From NCBI RefSeq assembly GCF_014203755.1, contig NZ_JACHJS010000001.1, positions 310,001 through 374,000 of the forward strand: DNA of 64,000 bases, given 5' to 3'. The notes under the pieces are model-generated. The model was not told the origin of the DNA and made no database searches. It worked only from the letters and a program-made list of their open reading frames with translations. This DNA comes from Saccharothrix violaceirubra. GTDB taxonomy: Bacteria; Actinomycetota; Actinomycetes; Mycobacteriales; Pseudonocardiaceae. Of this stretch, positions 37,073 to 45,543 are shown piece after piece (the first letter of the stretch is position 1; the number at the start of each line of letters is the position of its first letter). A program made the position numbers and the translations under genes.

Positions 37073-38116
37073 GTGCGGGGTTCGACAACGGCGACGGTGG
37101 CCGCGCTCGGGGTAGGCGCGGCCGGCGAGTCGACCTCGGCACCCACCCGTGTCCTGCCGGTTCGCGGGGAACTGGCGGGACTCCTCCCGTGGGGCGGCCT
37201 GCGACGTGGCAGCACGGTGTCGGTTCGCGCGTCGGCATCGTTGCTGCTCACGTTGATCGCCGCGGCGACGGCGGAAGGGTCGTGGGCGGTCGTCGCCGGG
37301 CTGCCGCGGTGTGGGGCACTCGCGGCGGTCGAGGTGGGGGTGGCCGTCCATCGACTCGCTCTCGTGCCCCGGCCGGGTCGGGACCGGGGTGAGGTCGACC
37401 GGACCGTGGCGGCGCTGCTGGACGGGTTCGACATCGTGGCGGTGGCGACGCCGGTGAGTGCCGCGTCGGCCCGCAAGCTGTCGAACCGCGCTCGGGTGCG
37501 CAAGGCGGTCCTGGTCCCTTTCGGTCTGGACTGGCCCGGCGCCGACGTCGAGCTGACCCCTTCTTTCGGCCCGTGGAACGGACTTTCCCCGGACGGCGGC
37601 ACACCTCTGCGCACGCGCACCTTGACCGTGCACGCGACCGGCCGAGGCGCCGCCGCCCGCCCCCGGTCCACCACGTTCCCCCTCTTACTCCGCACGCGAG
37701 TCCTCCACCCGGACACCCTGAAAGTGCCTCGCCCACACAAACGCGCGAGTTATACGTTCAGGCACCACGAAATGTGCACTCGGACACCACGAGTTGTGCG
37801 TTCAGGCACCGCGAATCATGCACTCGGGGCATGCCTGCCTGAAGCCTGTGGCCCGCAAGGAGGGGAACACCTCCGCGTCAGCCCACGGACCCGCGAGGAC
37901 GGGTCCCGGCCGCGACCCCTGGCCAGGACCTTCACTCGCCGGCCGCTGCACCCCGAACGCGCGAGTCCTCCACTCGGGCACCCTGAAATACGCACTCGGG
38001 CAGTGCGAGATGGGGCGGTCCGGGGTTCGGCTTCGCGCGAGTCATGCGTTCGGACACCGCGAGTTGTGCGTTCAGAGCCGCGGATCGCGGCGTTCAGGAA
38101 TCTCTATCGGGTGTGA
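37073..38116 (+). CDS. imuA: ImuA-like RecA-fold mutasome accessory protein with repeat-derived C-terminus
   Basis: First ~200 residues are ImuA'-like: LPVRGELAGLLPWGGLRRGS, SWAVVAGLPRCGALAAVEVG, LDGFDIVAVATPVSA, and ARKLSNRARVRKAVLVPFG. The frame then runs on for about 140 residues through the 22-nt repeat array (translated as cysteine- and arginine-rich tracts such as HHEMCTRTPRVVRSGT) to a stop at 38116. ImuA' proteins usually end near the first part, so the tail is probably repeat DNA read in frame. GTG at 37073 has GGAGGAGGG upstream. The GTG at 36998 next to the LexA box is less likely. Works with ImuB and DnaE2 in SOS mutagenesis. Confidence 0.82.
   Translation: MRGSTTATVAALGVGAAGESTSAPTRVLPVRGELAGLLPWGGLRRGSTVSVRASASLLLTLIAAATAEGSWAVVAGLPRCGALAAVEVGVAVHRLALVPRPGRDRGEVDRTVAALLDGFDIVAVATPVSAASARKLSNRARVRKAVLVPFGLDWPGADVELTPSFGPWNGLSPDGGTPLRTRTLTVHATGRGAAARPRSTTFPLLLRTRVLHPDTLKVPRPHKRASYTFRHHEMCTRTPRVVRSGTANHALGACLPEACGPQGGEHLRVSPRTREDGSRPRPLARTFTRRPLHPERASPPLGHPEIRTRAVRDGAVRGSASRESCVRTPRVVRSEPRIAAFRNLYRV
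37691..37850 (+). repeat. 22-nt repeat array B
   Basis: A first header CGCACGCGAGTCCTCC at 37691 is followed by the main header CGCGCGAGTTATACG at 37743 and at least four consecutive 22-nt units starting GAGTTATACG, GAAATGTGC, GAGTTGTGCG and GAATCATGC. Units share a (G/A)-C-(T/G)-TC-(A/G)-G centre and CACC end. It is the best preserved array and lies at the 3' end of imuA. Confidence 0.85.
37958..38110 (+). repeat. 22-nt repeat arrays C and D
   Basis: Two further arrays between imuA sequence and imuB. Array C (37958-38012) opens CGCGCGAGTCCTCCACTCGG and contains a stem CGCACT-CGGGC-AGTGCG. Array D (38035-38110) opens CGCGCGAGTCATGCG and ends before the imuB start. Both read on the plus strand like array B. 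Confidence 0.75.
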
Positions 38117-38165
38117 ACCTCGATCAGGCGCGTTCCGGCGCGCTTCACGGCTACAGGTGGTGGGT

Positions 38166-39689
38166 GTGCGAACGTTGGTCGTCCGGTGTCCCGACTGGGC
38201 GGTGGTGGCGGCTGCCGCGGAAAGCGGGGTGTCACCGCACGTCCCCGCCGCCGTGATCCGCAACGGCGAGGTGGCGTCCTGTTCCGCCGTGGCCCGCACC
38301 GAAGGGGTCTTCGTCGGCCAACGACGCCGGGCCGCCCAGGGCCGTTGTCCCGAACTCGTCGTCTTCGAGCACGACGGCGAACGCGACGCCCGCGTCTTCG
38401 AACCCGTCGCGATCGCCGTGGAGGAGATCACGCCGGGCATCGAGGTGGTCCGCCCCGGCGTGGTGGCGGTGGCCGCCCAAGGACCCGTCGCCTACTACGG
38501 GTCGGCCGCCGCCGCGGCCGAGCGGATCGTCGACCACGTCGCCGGACGGGCCGGGGTCGAGGCGTCGGTGGGCATGGCCGACGGGGTGTTCGCGGCCACC
38601 CTGGCGGCCCGGCGCGGTCGGCTCGTGGCCGACACCGCCGCCTTCCTGTCCGAATTGGACGTCCGCGAACTCGGCCGCCCCGCGTTGGTGGACCTGTTGC
38701 GGCGCATGGGTTTGCGCACGCTCGGCGCGTTCGCCGCGATCTCCGAACGTCACGTCGCCGGCCGGTTCGGCAAGGACGCCGTGTTCGCGCACCGGCTCGC
38801 CCGGGGCCTGGAGGAACGGCCGCCCTCCCGTCGGACCCCGGCGGTCGACCCGGCTGTCGAACTCGTCCTCGACCCACCGGTCGACCGGGTCGACGCCGCC
38901 GCTTTCGCCGCGCGCACGCTGGCCGAACGCCTGCACACCGGCCTGTCCGCCCGAGGTTTCGCGTGCACCCGGCTGGCGATCGAGGCGACGACCACGACCG
39001 GCGAGCACCGCCGCCGGGTGTGGCGCTGCGCCGACCCGTTGACCGCCCAGGGCATCGCCGACCGGGTGCGGTGGCAGCTCGACGGGTGGCTCACCGGCGC
39101 CGTCCTCACCGGCCCGGTCGAGGTGGTCCGCCTCGACCCCGAGGAGCTGGTCGACGGCGACGCGCTTCAGCTCGGCCTGTGGGGCGGGCAGGGCGAGGCG
39201 GCGGACCGGGCCGCACGGGCGATGGTCCACGTCCAGGGCCTGCTCGGCCCGGACGCCGTGGTCACGCCAGTGCTCGGCGGCGGTCGCGGCCCGGTCGAGC
39301 GGGTCCGTTGGGTGCCGTGGGGCGACGAACGCGTCCCGGCCGACGACCCGACCGCGCCCTGGCCGGGACGGCTGCCCGCGCCGTCCCCCGCGACCGTGTT
39401 CGACCGGCCCGATCCGGTCGCCCTGCTCGACGAGCACGGCGCCGACGTCGTGGTCACCGGCCACGCCGAACTGGTCGCCCGGCCGCACCGGATCGTGCAC
39501 GCTGGACGCGGGCGTCAGGTCGTCGGCTGGGCCGGGCCGTGGCCGGTCGACGAGCGCTGGTGGGACGAGACCGGCGCGGTCCGGGCGGCCCGCCTCCAGG
39601 TGCTCGGCACGGCACCCGACGGTTCGGAGCTGGCCTACCTGCTGATCCGCAGCGGCGGCCGGTGGGCGGTGGAAGGCGTGTACGACTAG
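38166..39689 (+). CDS. imuB: ImuB, catalytically dead Y-family polymerase-like protein
   Basis: About 507 residues. It begins VRTLVVRCPDWAVVAAAAES, where active Y-family polymerases have the catalytic Asp and steric-gate motif; those acidic residues are missing, as in other ImuB. The Y-family body is recognisable: VAYYGSAAAAAERI, GVEASVGMADGVFAATLAA, the helix-hairpin-helix VDLLRRMGLRTLGAFAAISE and the little-finger region. It is the hub that ties DnaE2 to the beta clamp. GTG at 38166 has AGGTGG 5 nt upstream. The stop TAG shares its G with the dnaE2 GTG, so translation is coupled. Confidence 0.92.
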   Translation: MRTLVVRCPDWAVVAAAAESGVSPHVPAAVIRNGEVASCSAVARTEGVFVGQRRRAAQGRCPELVVFEHDGERDARVFEPVAIAVEEITPGIEVVRPGVVAVAAQGPVAYYGSAAAAAERIVDHVAGRAGVEASVGMADGVFAATLAARRGRLVADTAAFLSELDVRELGRPALVDLLRRMGLRTLGAFAAISERHVAGRFGKDAVFAHRLARGLEERPPSRRTPAVDPAVELVLDPPVDRVDAAAFAARTLAERLHTGLSARGFACTRLAIEATTTTGEHRRRVWRCADPLTAQGIADRVRWQLDGWLTGAVLTGPVEVVRLDPEELVDGDALQLGLWGGQGEAADRAARAMVHVQGLLGPDAVVTPVLGGGRGPVERVRWVPWGDERVPADDPTAPWPGRLPAPSPATVFDRPDPVALLDEHGADVVVTGHAELVARPHRIVHAGRGRQVVGWAGPWPVDERWWDETGAVRAARLQVLGTAPDGSELAYLLIRSGGRWAVEGVYD

Positions 39690-42600
39690 TGGGGTGGAAC
39701 AACCCGCCGGTGCGGTGGTCGGACCTGGAACGGGCACTGTCCGGCCGACCCTGGCCGGCCGACGGCGGCGACGGTCCGGCGTGGACGCGGCGGCGGGAGC
39801 GGTACGAGTCGGATTTCACGGTCAAGCTGGACGAGCTGGCCGCGACCCGTGAACGCGTGCCCTACGTGGAACTGCACTGCCACTCCAACTTCAGCTTCCT
39901 CGACGGCGCCGCCCACCCCGAGGAACTCGTCGAGACGGCCCAGCAGCTCGGCTTGGACGCGATCGCGATCACCGACCACGACGGCATGTACGGCGTGGTC
40001 CGCTTCGCGGAGGCCGCACGCGAACTGGGCATGCGCACGGTTTTCGGCACGGAACTGACGCTGCGGGCCGAGGAGCGCACGGGCACGCCCGACCCCGGCG
40101 GCGAACACCTGCTGCTCCTCGCCGCGGACGTCGAGGGCTACCACGCCCTGTGCCGCACCGTCACCAGCGGTCAGCTGCACCCCGACGCCGAGAAGGGCCG
40201 TCCGGTCTACGACCTCGACCAGGTCGTGGAGGACACCCGTGACCGGTGCGTCGTGCTCACGGGGTGCCGCAAGGGCGCGGTCCGGCGGGCGTTGACGGAC
40301 AGCCCCGCCAAAGCCTTCGAGCAGCTCGGCCTCCTGATCGACCGGTACGGCCGCGACCGCGTCCACGTCGAACTCACCGATCACGGCCTGCCCGAGGACG
40401 GCGTGCGCAACGACCTGCTTTGGGGCATGGCACACGACCTCGGCCTGCCCGTCGTGGCCACGAACGCCGTGCACTACGCCGTGCCCGCACGCGGCCGGCT
40501 CGCGGCGGTGATGGCTGCCGTGCGGGCGAGGCGTCCGCTCGACGAGCTGACCGGCTGGTTGCCGCCCGGTCGGACGGCGTGCCTGCGGTCGGGCGAGGAC
40601 ATGTACCGGCGGTTCGCCCGTTTCCCGGGCGCGGTGCACAGGGCCGCGGTGCTGGGCCTGCGGTGTTCGTTCGACCTGGAGCTGATCGCGCCGAAGCTGC
40701 CGCCGTTCGACGTTCCCGAGGGGCACGACGAGGACAGCTACCTGCGCCACCTCACGCGTGAAGGCGCGAGACGTCGTTACGGCGACTACGCACGTGCCCA
40801 CGACCAGGTCGAGCACGAGCTGGCGGTGATCACGAAGCTGGGTTTCCCGGGCTATTTCCTGGTCGTGCACGACATCGTGGACTTTTGCCGGCGCAACGGG
40901 ATCCTGTGCCAGGGCCGGGGTTCGGCGGCGAACTCGGCGGTCTGCTACGCGTTGGGGATCACGAACGTGGACGCGGTCCGGTTCGGGCTGCTCTTCGAGC
41001 GGTTCCTGGCCCCGGCCCGGGACGGGCCGCCGGACATCGACCTCGACATCGAGTCCGACCGGCGCGAGGAGGTGATCCAGTACGTCTACCGCCGGTACGG
41101 CCGGCGGCACGCCGCGCAGGTCGCGAACGTGATCACCTACCGGGGCCGGTCGGCGATCCGGGACGTGGCGCGGGCGTTGGGGCACGCGCCCGGACAACTG
41201 GACGCGTGGAGCCGGCAGGTCGACCGGTGGGGTCCGCTGCGGTCGGCCGACGGCCTCGACATCCCGGCGCCCGTGCTGGAACTGGCCGCGAGCCTGGAGA
41301 ACGCGCCGCGCCACCTGGGCATCCACTCCGGCGGCATGGTCATCTGCGACCGGCCGGTCAGCGAGGTGTGCCCGGTGGAGAAGGCACGGATGGTCGACCG
41401 GACCGTGCTCCAGTGGGACAAGGACGACTGCGCGGCGGTCGGGCTGGTGAAGTTCGACCTGCTCGGTCTGGGCATGTTGTCGGCGTTGCACTACGCCATC
41501 GACCTGGTGCGCGAGTACGCCGGCGTCGAGGTCGACATGGGCGCGTTGGACCTGGCGGACCGGCGCGTCTACGAGATGCTGCAAAAGGCGGACTCGGTCG
41601 GCGTGTTCCAGGTCGAGAGCCGTGCGCAGATGGCCACGTTGCCGCGCCTGAAGCCCCGCGGGTTCTACGACCTGGTGGTGGAGGTGGCGTTGATCCGCCC
41701 CGGCCCGATCCAGGGCGGTTCGGTGCACCCGTACATCCGGCGGCGGAACGGAGACCCCTGGGAGCACGACCACCCGCTGCTCAAGCGGGCTTTGGACAAG
41801 ACGTTGGGCGTGCCGCTGTTCCAGGAGCAGCTCATGCAGATCGCCGTGGACGTCGCCGATTTCAGTCCGGCCGAGGCCGACGAACTGCGCCGGGCCATGG
41901 GCGCCAAGCGGTCGACGCACCGGATGGAACGCCTGCGCGACCGGTTCCACGCGGGCGCCGTGGCCAAGGGCGTCACGCCGGACGTGGCCGACCGGATCTA
42001 CGCGAAGCTGTTGGCGTTCGCCAACTTCGGCTTCCCCGAGAGCCACGCGTTGAGCTTCGCCCACCTGGTGTTCGTCAGTGCCTGGTTCAAGCTGTATCAC
42101 CCGGCGGCGTTCTGCGCGGCCCTGCTGCGTGCCCAGCCGATGGGGTTCTACTCGCCGCAGTCGCTGGTCGCCGACGCGCGGCGGCACGGCGTGCGGGTGC
42201 TCGGACCGGACGTCAACGCGAGCCGTGCGCACGCCTCGGTGGCCGACGTCGACGGTGAAGCGGCGGTGCGCATCGGGCTGGCGGGCGTGCGCACGATCGG
42301 GGAGCGGGACGCCGAGCGCATCGCCGCCCTGTCGCCGTTCACCGATCCCGAGGATTTCGGCGTCCGGACCGGGTTCCTGACGACGGCGCAGGTCGAGGCG
42401 TTGGCGACGGCGGGCGCGTTCGGCTGCTTCGGGGTGGGGCGGCGGGCCGCGCTGTGGTCGGCGGGCGTGGTTGCCGCGTTGCGCCCGGACCGGTTGCCGG
42501 GCACGGCGGTGGGCGTGGACGCGCCCGTGCTGCCGGGCATGGACGAGGTCGAGTTGGCCGTCGCGGACGTGTGGGCCACGGGCCTGTCGCCGGACAGCTT

Positions 42601-42952
42601 CCCGACGCAGTTCGTGCGGGAGCGGCTGGCCGGGTTGGGTGCGGTGCCCGTGGCCGGGTTGGCGGACGTCGCGGACGGCACGCGCGTGCTCGTCGGCGGT
42701 GCGGTGACCCACCGGCAGCGCCCGGCGACGGCCGGTGGGGTCACGTTCCTCAACATCGAGGACGAGAGCGGCATGCTCAACGTCGTGTGCACACCCGGGT
42801 TGTGGGCGCGGTACCGGAAGGTCGCGCTGGCCAGTCCGGCGTTGCTGGTCCGGGGCGTGCTGGAGAGCGCGGAGGGCGTGATCAGCCTGCGCGCCGACCG
42901 GTTGCAGCACCTGGACCTGCGCATACCGTCACGATCCCGCGACTTCCGCTGA
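39689..42952 (+). CDS. dnaE2: Error-prone DNA polymerase DnaE2
   Basis: 1087 residues, the SOS C-family polymerase that does translesion synthesis with ImuA/ImuB. The N-terminal PHP domain has YVELHCHSNFSFLDGAAHP (from about residue 58) and IAITDHDGMYGVVRFAE. The polymerase palm acidic cluster is in GPPDIDLDIESDRREEVIQ (about 447). The FPESHALSFAHLVFVSAW and tandem HhH region follow, and a C-terminal OB fold (TRVLVGGAVTHRQRPATAGG) lies near 1000. The start GTG overlaps the imuB stop. The 3' end overlaps the convergent DHFR-like gene by 24 nt. SOS control through the box at 36976. Confidence 0.95.
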   Translation: MGWNNPPVRWSDLERALSGRPWPADGGDGPAWTRRRERYESDFTVKLDELAATRERVPYVELHCHSNFSFLDGAAHPEELVETAQQLGLDAIAITDHDGMYGVVRFAEAARELGMRTVFGTELTLRAEERTGTPDPGGEHLLLLAADVEGYHALCRTVTSGQLHPDAEKGRPVYDLDQVVEDTRDRCVVLTGCRKGAVRRALTDSPAKAFEQLGLLIDRYGRDRVHVELTDHGLPEDGVRNDLLWGMAHDLGLPVVATNAVHYAVPARGRLAAVMAAVRARRPLDELTGWLPPGRTACLRSGEDMYRRFARFPGAVHRAAVLGLRCSFDLELIAPKLPPFDVPEGHDEDSYLRHLTREGARRRYGDYARAHDQVEHELAVITKLGFPGYFLVVHDIVDFCRRNGILCQGRGSAANSAVCYALGITNVDAVRFGLLFERFLAPARDGPPDIDLDIESDRREEVIQYVYRRYGRRHAAQVANVITYRGRSAIRDVARALGHAPGQLDAWSRQVDRWGPLRSADGLDIPAPVLELAASLENAPRHLGIHSGGMVICDRPVSEVCPVEKARMVDRTVLQWDKDDCAAVGLVKFDLLGLGMLSALHYAIDLVREYAGVEVDMGALDLADRRVYEMLQKADSVGVFQVESRAQMATLPRLKPRGFYDLVVEVALIRPGPIQGGSVHPYIRRRNGDPWEHDHPLLKRALDKTLGVPLFQEQLMQIAVDVADFSPAEADELRRAMGAKRSTHRMERLRDRFHAGAVAKGVTPDVADRIYAKLLAFANFGFPESHALSFAHLVFVSAWFKLYHPAAFCAALLRAQPMGFYSPQSLVADARRHGVRVLGPDVNASRAHASVADVDGEAAVRIGLAGVRTIGERDAERIAALSPFTDPEDFGVRTGFLTTAQVEALATAGAFGCFGVGRRAALWSAGVVAALRPDRLPGTAVGVDAPVLPGMDEVELAVADVWATGLSPDSFPTQFVRERLAGLGAVPVAGLADVADGTRVLVGGAVTHRQRPATAGGVTFLNIEDESGMLNVVCTPGLWARYRKVALASPALLVRGVLESAEGVISLRADRLQHLDLRIPSRSRDFR

Positions 42953-43504
42953 CCGGGCGTAGGTGGAGAACACCACGCCGGTGTCGAACGACCTGGTCGA
43001 CGTGAGCGTGAACCGGGGCACGCCCGGCACGTCGTCGAACAGCGGGATGCCCCGACCGAGCACGATCGGGTGGATCTTCAGCCGGAGTTCGTCGATCTCG
43101 GCGGCGAGGGCGCTCGCCAGCTTCCCGCCGCCGCAGAGCCAGATGTCCTTGCCGTCCTGGGCTTTCAGGGCGCGCACCGGGTCGACGGTGTCGATCACCT
43201 CGACGTCGTCGGGCGTGCCGGTGAGCGTGGACGACACGACGAACTGCCGCAGGTGGGCGTAGGGGCTCGGCAGTCCGCCGGGCACCTGGTAGGTGGCGCG
43301 GCCCATGAGAACGGTGTCGAAATGCCGGTTGGGTACGCCGTCGAGACCGAGGTACGGGCGGGCCGCGGTCGGGAGGGCCTCGGGGTACTCGGCGGTCAGC
43401 CACCCGGCGTGGTCGCCTTCGAACAGGAATGAGTCGAAGCCGCCGTCGACGTCGGCGATGAAGCCGTCGAGCGTGACGGCGACGTAGTAGACGAGCTTTC
43501 GCAT
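42929..43504 (-). CDS. Dihydrofolate reductase-family (RibD C-terminal) protein
   Basis: 191 residues. MRKLVYYVAVTLDGFIADVD, TVLMGRATYQVPGGL, VVSSTLTGT, DIWLCGGGKLASAL and LRLKIHPIVLGRGIPLFDD are the marks of the RibD_C/DfrA-like oxidoreductases found widely in actinomycetes. They are not the housekeeping DHFR; the substrate is unknown. The ATG at 43504 has GAGGAGG upstream. It is divergent from a TetR gene with a 67-nt gap, so it is likely its target. Its 3' end overlaps dnaE2 by 24 nt tail to tail. Confidence 0.9.
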   Translation of the reverse strand: MRKLVYYVAVTLDGFIADVDGGFDSFLFEGDHAGWLTAEYPEALPTAARPYLGLDGVPNRHFDTVLMGRATYQVPGGLPSPYAHLRQFVVSSTLTGTPDDVEVIDTVDPVRALKAQDGKDIWLCGGGKLASALAAEIDELRLKIHPIVLGRGIPLFDDVPGVPRFTLTSTRSFDTGVVFSTYARSAEVAGS

Positions 43505-43530
43505 GGTGCCTCCTCGGTGAACCACGACGA

Positions 43531-43556
43531 CTGTAGTACTATGCCTGTAGTGGTTG
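43531..43556. promoter_or_regulatory. Candidate TetR operator
   Basis: Directly repeated TGTAGT (at 43532 and 43546) around an 8-bp palindrome TAGTACTA, between the divergent DHFR-like and TetR genes. TACTAT here also resembles a -10 for the TetR gene, so binding would block it. Confidence 0.5.
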
Positions 43557-43571
43557 TCAAGGGAGGTCGCT

Positions 43572-44129
43572 GTGGTCAGGAACGCGGAACGGCGGGTGGC
43601 GCTGGTCGACGCCGCGATCGAGGTGCTCGCCCGGGAAGGCGCGCGCGGGCTCACGTTCCGCGCCGTCGACCAGGAAGCGGCCGTGCCCACCGGTACGGCC
43701 TCGAACTACTTCCCGAACCGGGATGTGCTGCTGCACCAGGTCGCCGAACGCGTCCACGTGCGACTCACGCCCGACCCGGCGGCGGTCGTGGAAGCGTTGA
43801 GCGCGCCACGCGACCACGCGCTCGTCCGACGTTTCATGCGCGAACTGCTCGACCGCATGCGTCGGGAACGCACCGGCTACCTGGCCGTGCTCGAACTGAG
43901 GTTGGAGGCCACGCGACGGCCCGAACTGCGCGCGTCGCTGACACGCACGATGAGCGTGACCCTGGAGGAGAACTTCCGGTTCCACGCCGAGGCCGGACTA
44001 CCCGGCGACCGCGCCGGATTCGAGGTGCTCTACCTGGCCATGACCGGGCTGCTGCTGGAGCACCTGACGTTGCCCGACGTGCTCGCCGACGTGGAAGGGC
44101 TGGTGGACGCGATGGTCGACCGGCTCTAG
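43572..44129 (+). CDS. TetR-family transcriptional regulator
   Basis: 185 residues. The N-terminal HTH is RRVALVDAAIEVLAREGARG then LTFRAVDQEAAVPTGTASNYF and PNRDVLLHQVAERV. The all-helical ligand domain follows and ends VDAMVDRL. GTG at 43572 has AGGGAGG 5 nt upstream. It is divergent from the DHFR-like gene, which it likely represses through the repeats in the gap. Its stop overlaps the convergent DUF3017 stop by 4 nt. Effector unknown. Confidence 0.92.
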   Translation: MVRNAERRVALVDAAIEVLAREGARGLTFRAVDQEAAVPTGTASNYFPNRDVLLHQVAERVHVRLTPDPAAVVEALSAPRDHALVRRFMRELLDRMRRERTGYLAVLELRLEATRRPELRASLTRTMSVTLEENFRFHAEAGLPGDRAGFEVLYLAMTGLLLEHLTLPDVLADVEGLVDAMVDRL

Positions 44130-44410
44130 CGGTTGAACGGCCCGCCGATGATCGTCATCGCCACGACGATCACGGCGATACCCAGGCCCGAGTACAGCAA
44201 CGCGTCGATGCCCCGCCCCCGGACCGCGATCAACCCGGCCTGCTCGTCGGACACCAGCAGCCGCAGCACGGCCGCGATCAACAACGCGAGTCCGATCAGG
44301 ACCACGCCTTCGCGCCAGTAGTACTGGCCGATCCGTACGAGACCGAGCACGACGACCGCGAGCACCAGCCCGAACGGCAGGTGCCGGCTCGCCGCCGTGC
44401 GTTCGGACAT
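44126..44410 (-). CDS. DUF3017 small membrane protein
   Basis: 94 residues with three hydrophobic segments (LPFGLVLAVVVLGLVRIG, VVLIGLALLIAAVLRLLV, LLYSGLGIAVIVVAMTII) and the LIAVRGRGIDA loop typical of DUF3017. It begins 5 nt after the folD stop, the same pairing as in other actinobacteria (next to folD in M. tuberculosis), so it is co-transcribed with folD. Function unknown. Confidence 0.88.
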   Translation of the reverse strand: MSERTAASRHLPFGLVLAVVVLGLVRIGQYYWREGVVLIGLALLIAAVLRLLVSDEQAGLIAVRGRGIDALLYSGLGIAVIVVAMTIIGGPFNR

Positions 44411-44415
44411 CGCCT

Positions 44416-45270
44416 TCACCGGGCCAGACCTCGTTCCGCCGCCTCGACCGTGTTGGTCAGCAACATGGCGATCGTCATCGGCCCGGCACCGCCGGGGATC
44501 GGCGCGAGGAACCCGGCGACCTCGGCGACGTCCGGGTGCACGTCCCCGACCAGACCCGCCTCGGTGCGCGTGATGCCCACGTCGACCACGGCCGCACCCG
44601 GCTTGACCATGTCGGCCGTGATGAGACCGGGACTGCCCGCCCCGGCGACCACGATGTCCGCCCGGCGTACCTCGGCGGCGAGGTCCTTCGTGCCGGTGTG
44701 GCACAGCGTCACGGTGGCGTTCTCGGAACGGCGGGTGAGCAACAACCCGATCGGGCGCCCGACCGTCACACCACGCCCGACGACGGTGACGTTCGCACCG
44801 GCCAGCGGCACGTCGTAGCGCCGCAGCAGTTCGACCACACCACGCGGGGTGGCCGGCAGCGGGGCTTCGTCACCGAGCACGAGTTTGCCGAGGTTGACCG
44901 GGTGCAGCCCGTCCCCGTCCTTGGCCGGGTCGATGCGCTCCAGGATGGCGTTCGCGTCGAGGTGGCGCGGCAACGGGAGCTGGACGATGTAGGCGGTGCA
45001 GGCCGGGTCCGCGTTCAACTCGTCGATGACGGCTTCGAGCTGGGCCTGCGTCGTGTCGGCGGGTAGATCACGCCGAATGGAGGTGATGCCGACCTTCGCA
45101 CACGCGGCGTGCTTGCCCTTGACGTACGAGTGCGATCCAGGGTCATCCCCCACGAGCACGGTCGCGAGACCGGGCGTCACACCCCGCTCCACCAGCGCGG
45201 CAACCCGCGCACGCAGACCGTCGAAGATCGAGTCCCGCGTAGCCCTGCCGTTGAGGATCGTCGCCGTCAC
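44416..45270 (-). CDS. folD: Methylene-THF dehydrogenase/cyclohydrolase FolD
   Basis: 284 residues. Interconverts methylene- and 10-formyl-THF with NADP+, supplying formyl groups to PurN/PurH. Catalytic Tyr49 and Lys53 are in [34 protein letters not shown] is the signature, NADP binding is [18 protein letters not shown], and [13 protein letters not shown] is the C-terminal signature. ATG start [18 protein letters not shown]3017 follows at once. A gene-free stretch with repeat array E lies upstream. Confidence 0.96.
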   Translation of the reverse strand: MTATILNGRATRDSIFDGLRARVAALVERGVTPGLATVLVGDDPGSHSYVKGKHAACAKVGITSIRRDLPADTTQAQLEAVIDELNADPACTAYIVQLPLPRHLDANAILERIDPAKDGDGLHPVNLGKLVLGDEAPLPATPRGVVELLRRYDVPLAGANVTVVGRGVTVGRPIGLLLTRRSENATVTLCHTGTKDLAAEVRRADIVVAGAGSPGLITADMVKPGAAVVDVGITRTEAGLVGDVHPDVAEVAGFLAPIPGGAGPMTIAMLLTNTVEAAERGLAR

Positions 45271-45394
45271 ACCCCCATCTTGTCACCCCGCCCCAAACCA
45301 CCGCGCGACGACGTAGTCAACGTCAAGCCCCCAAAAGCCCGACAACCGCGGAACACGACACACCCGCACCCACCACCCCGGGGATCCAAGCCCC

Positions 45395-45516
45395 GAACGC
45401 ACGACGCCCAACTTTCGGCGCCCCAACGCACACCTCACGATTCCACCGCACCCCGACCGCACAACTCACGGTGCCTGAACGCACAACTCGTGGTGCCTGG
45501 ACGTATAACTCGCGCG
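45395..45516 (-). repeat. 22-nt repeat array E
   Basis: On the minus strand it opens CGCGCGAGTTATACGTCC 27 nt after the stop of the MFS gene. Units starting GAGTTATACG, GAGTTGTGCG, GAGTTGTGCG, GAATCGTGAGG and GAAAGTTGGG follow, the later ones drifting in length. Nearly identical to arrays B and F over the first 44 nt. Confidence 0.85.
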
Positions 45517-45543
45517 AACCACGAGCCCGAAGAAGACCCGCGA

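Noticed and set aside
37573..37842. Small plus-strand frame inside the imuA/repeat region
   Set aside because: Overlaps imuA out of frame and ends in repeat DNA; no ribosome site.
37691..38110. CRISPR array
   Set aside because: Repeats are contiguous 22-nt units without unique spacers and no cas gene is present.
45323..45540. Protein-coding extension through array E (RELYVQ-like peptide)
   Set aside because: The same peptide appears from other arrays only because the DNA repeats; it lies after the stop of the MFS gene and in differing frames elsewhere.
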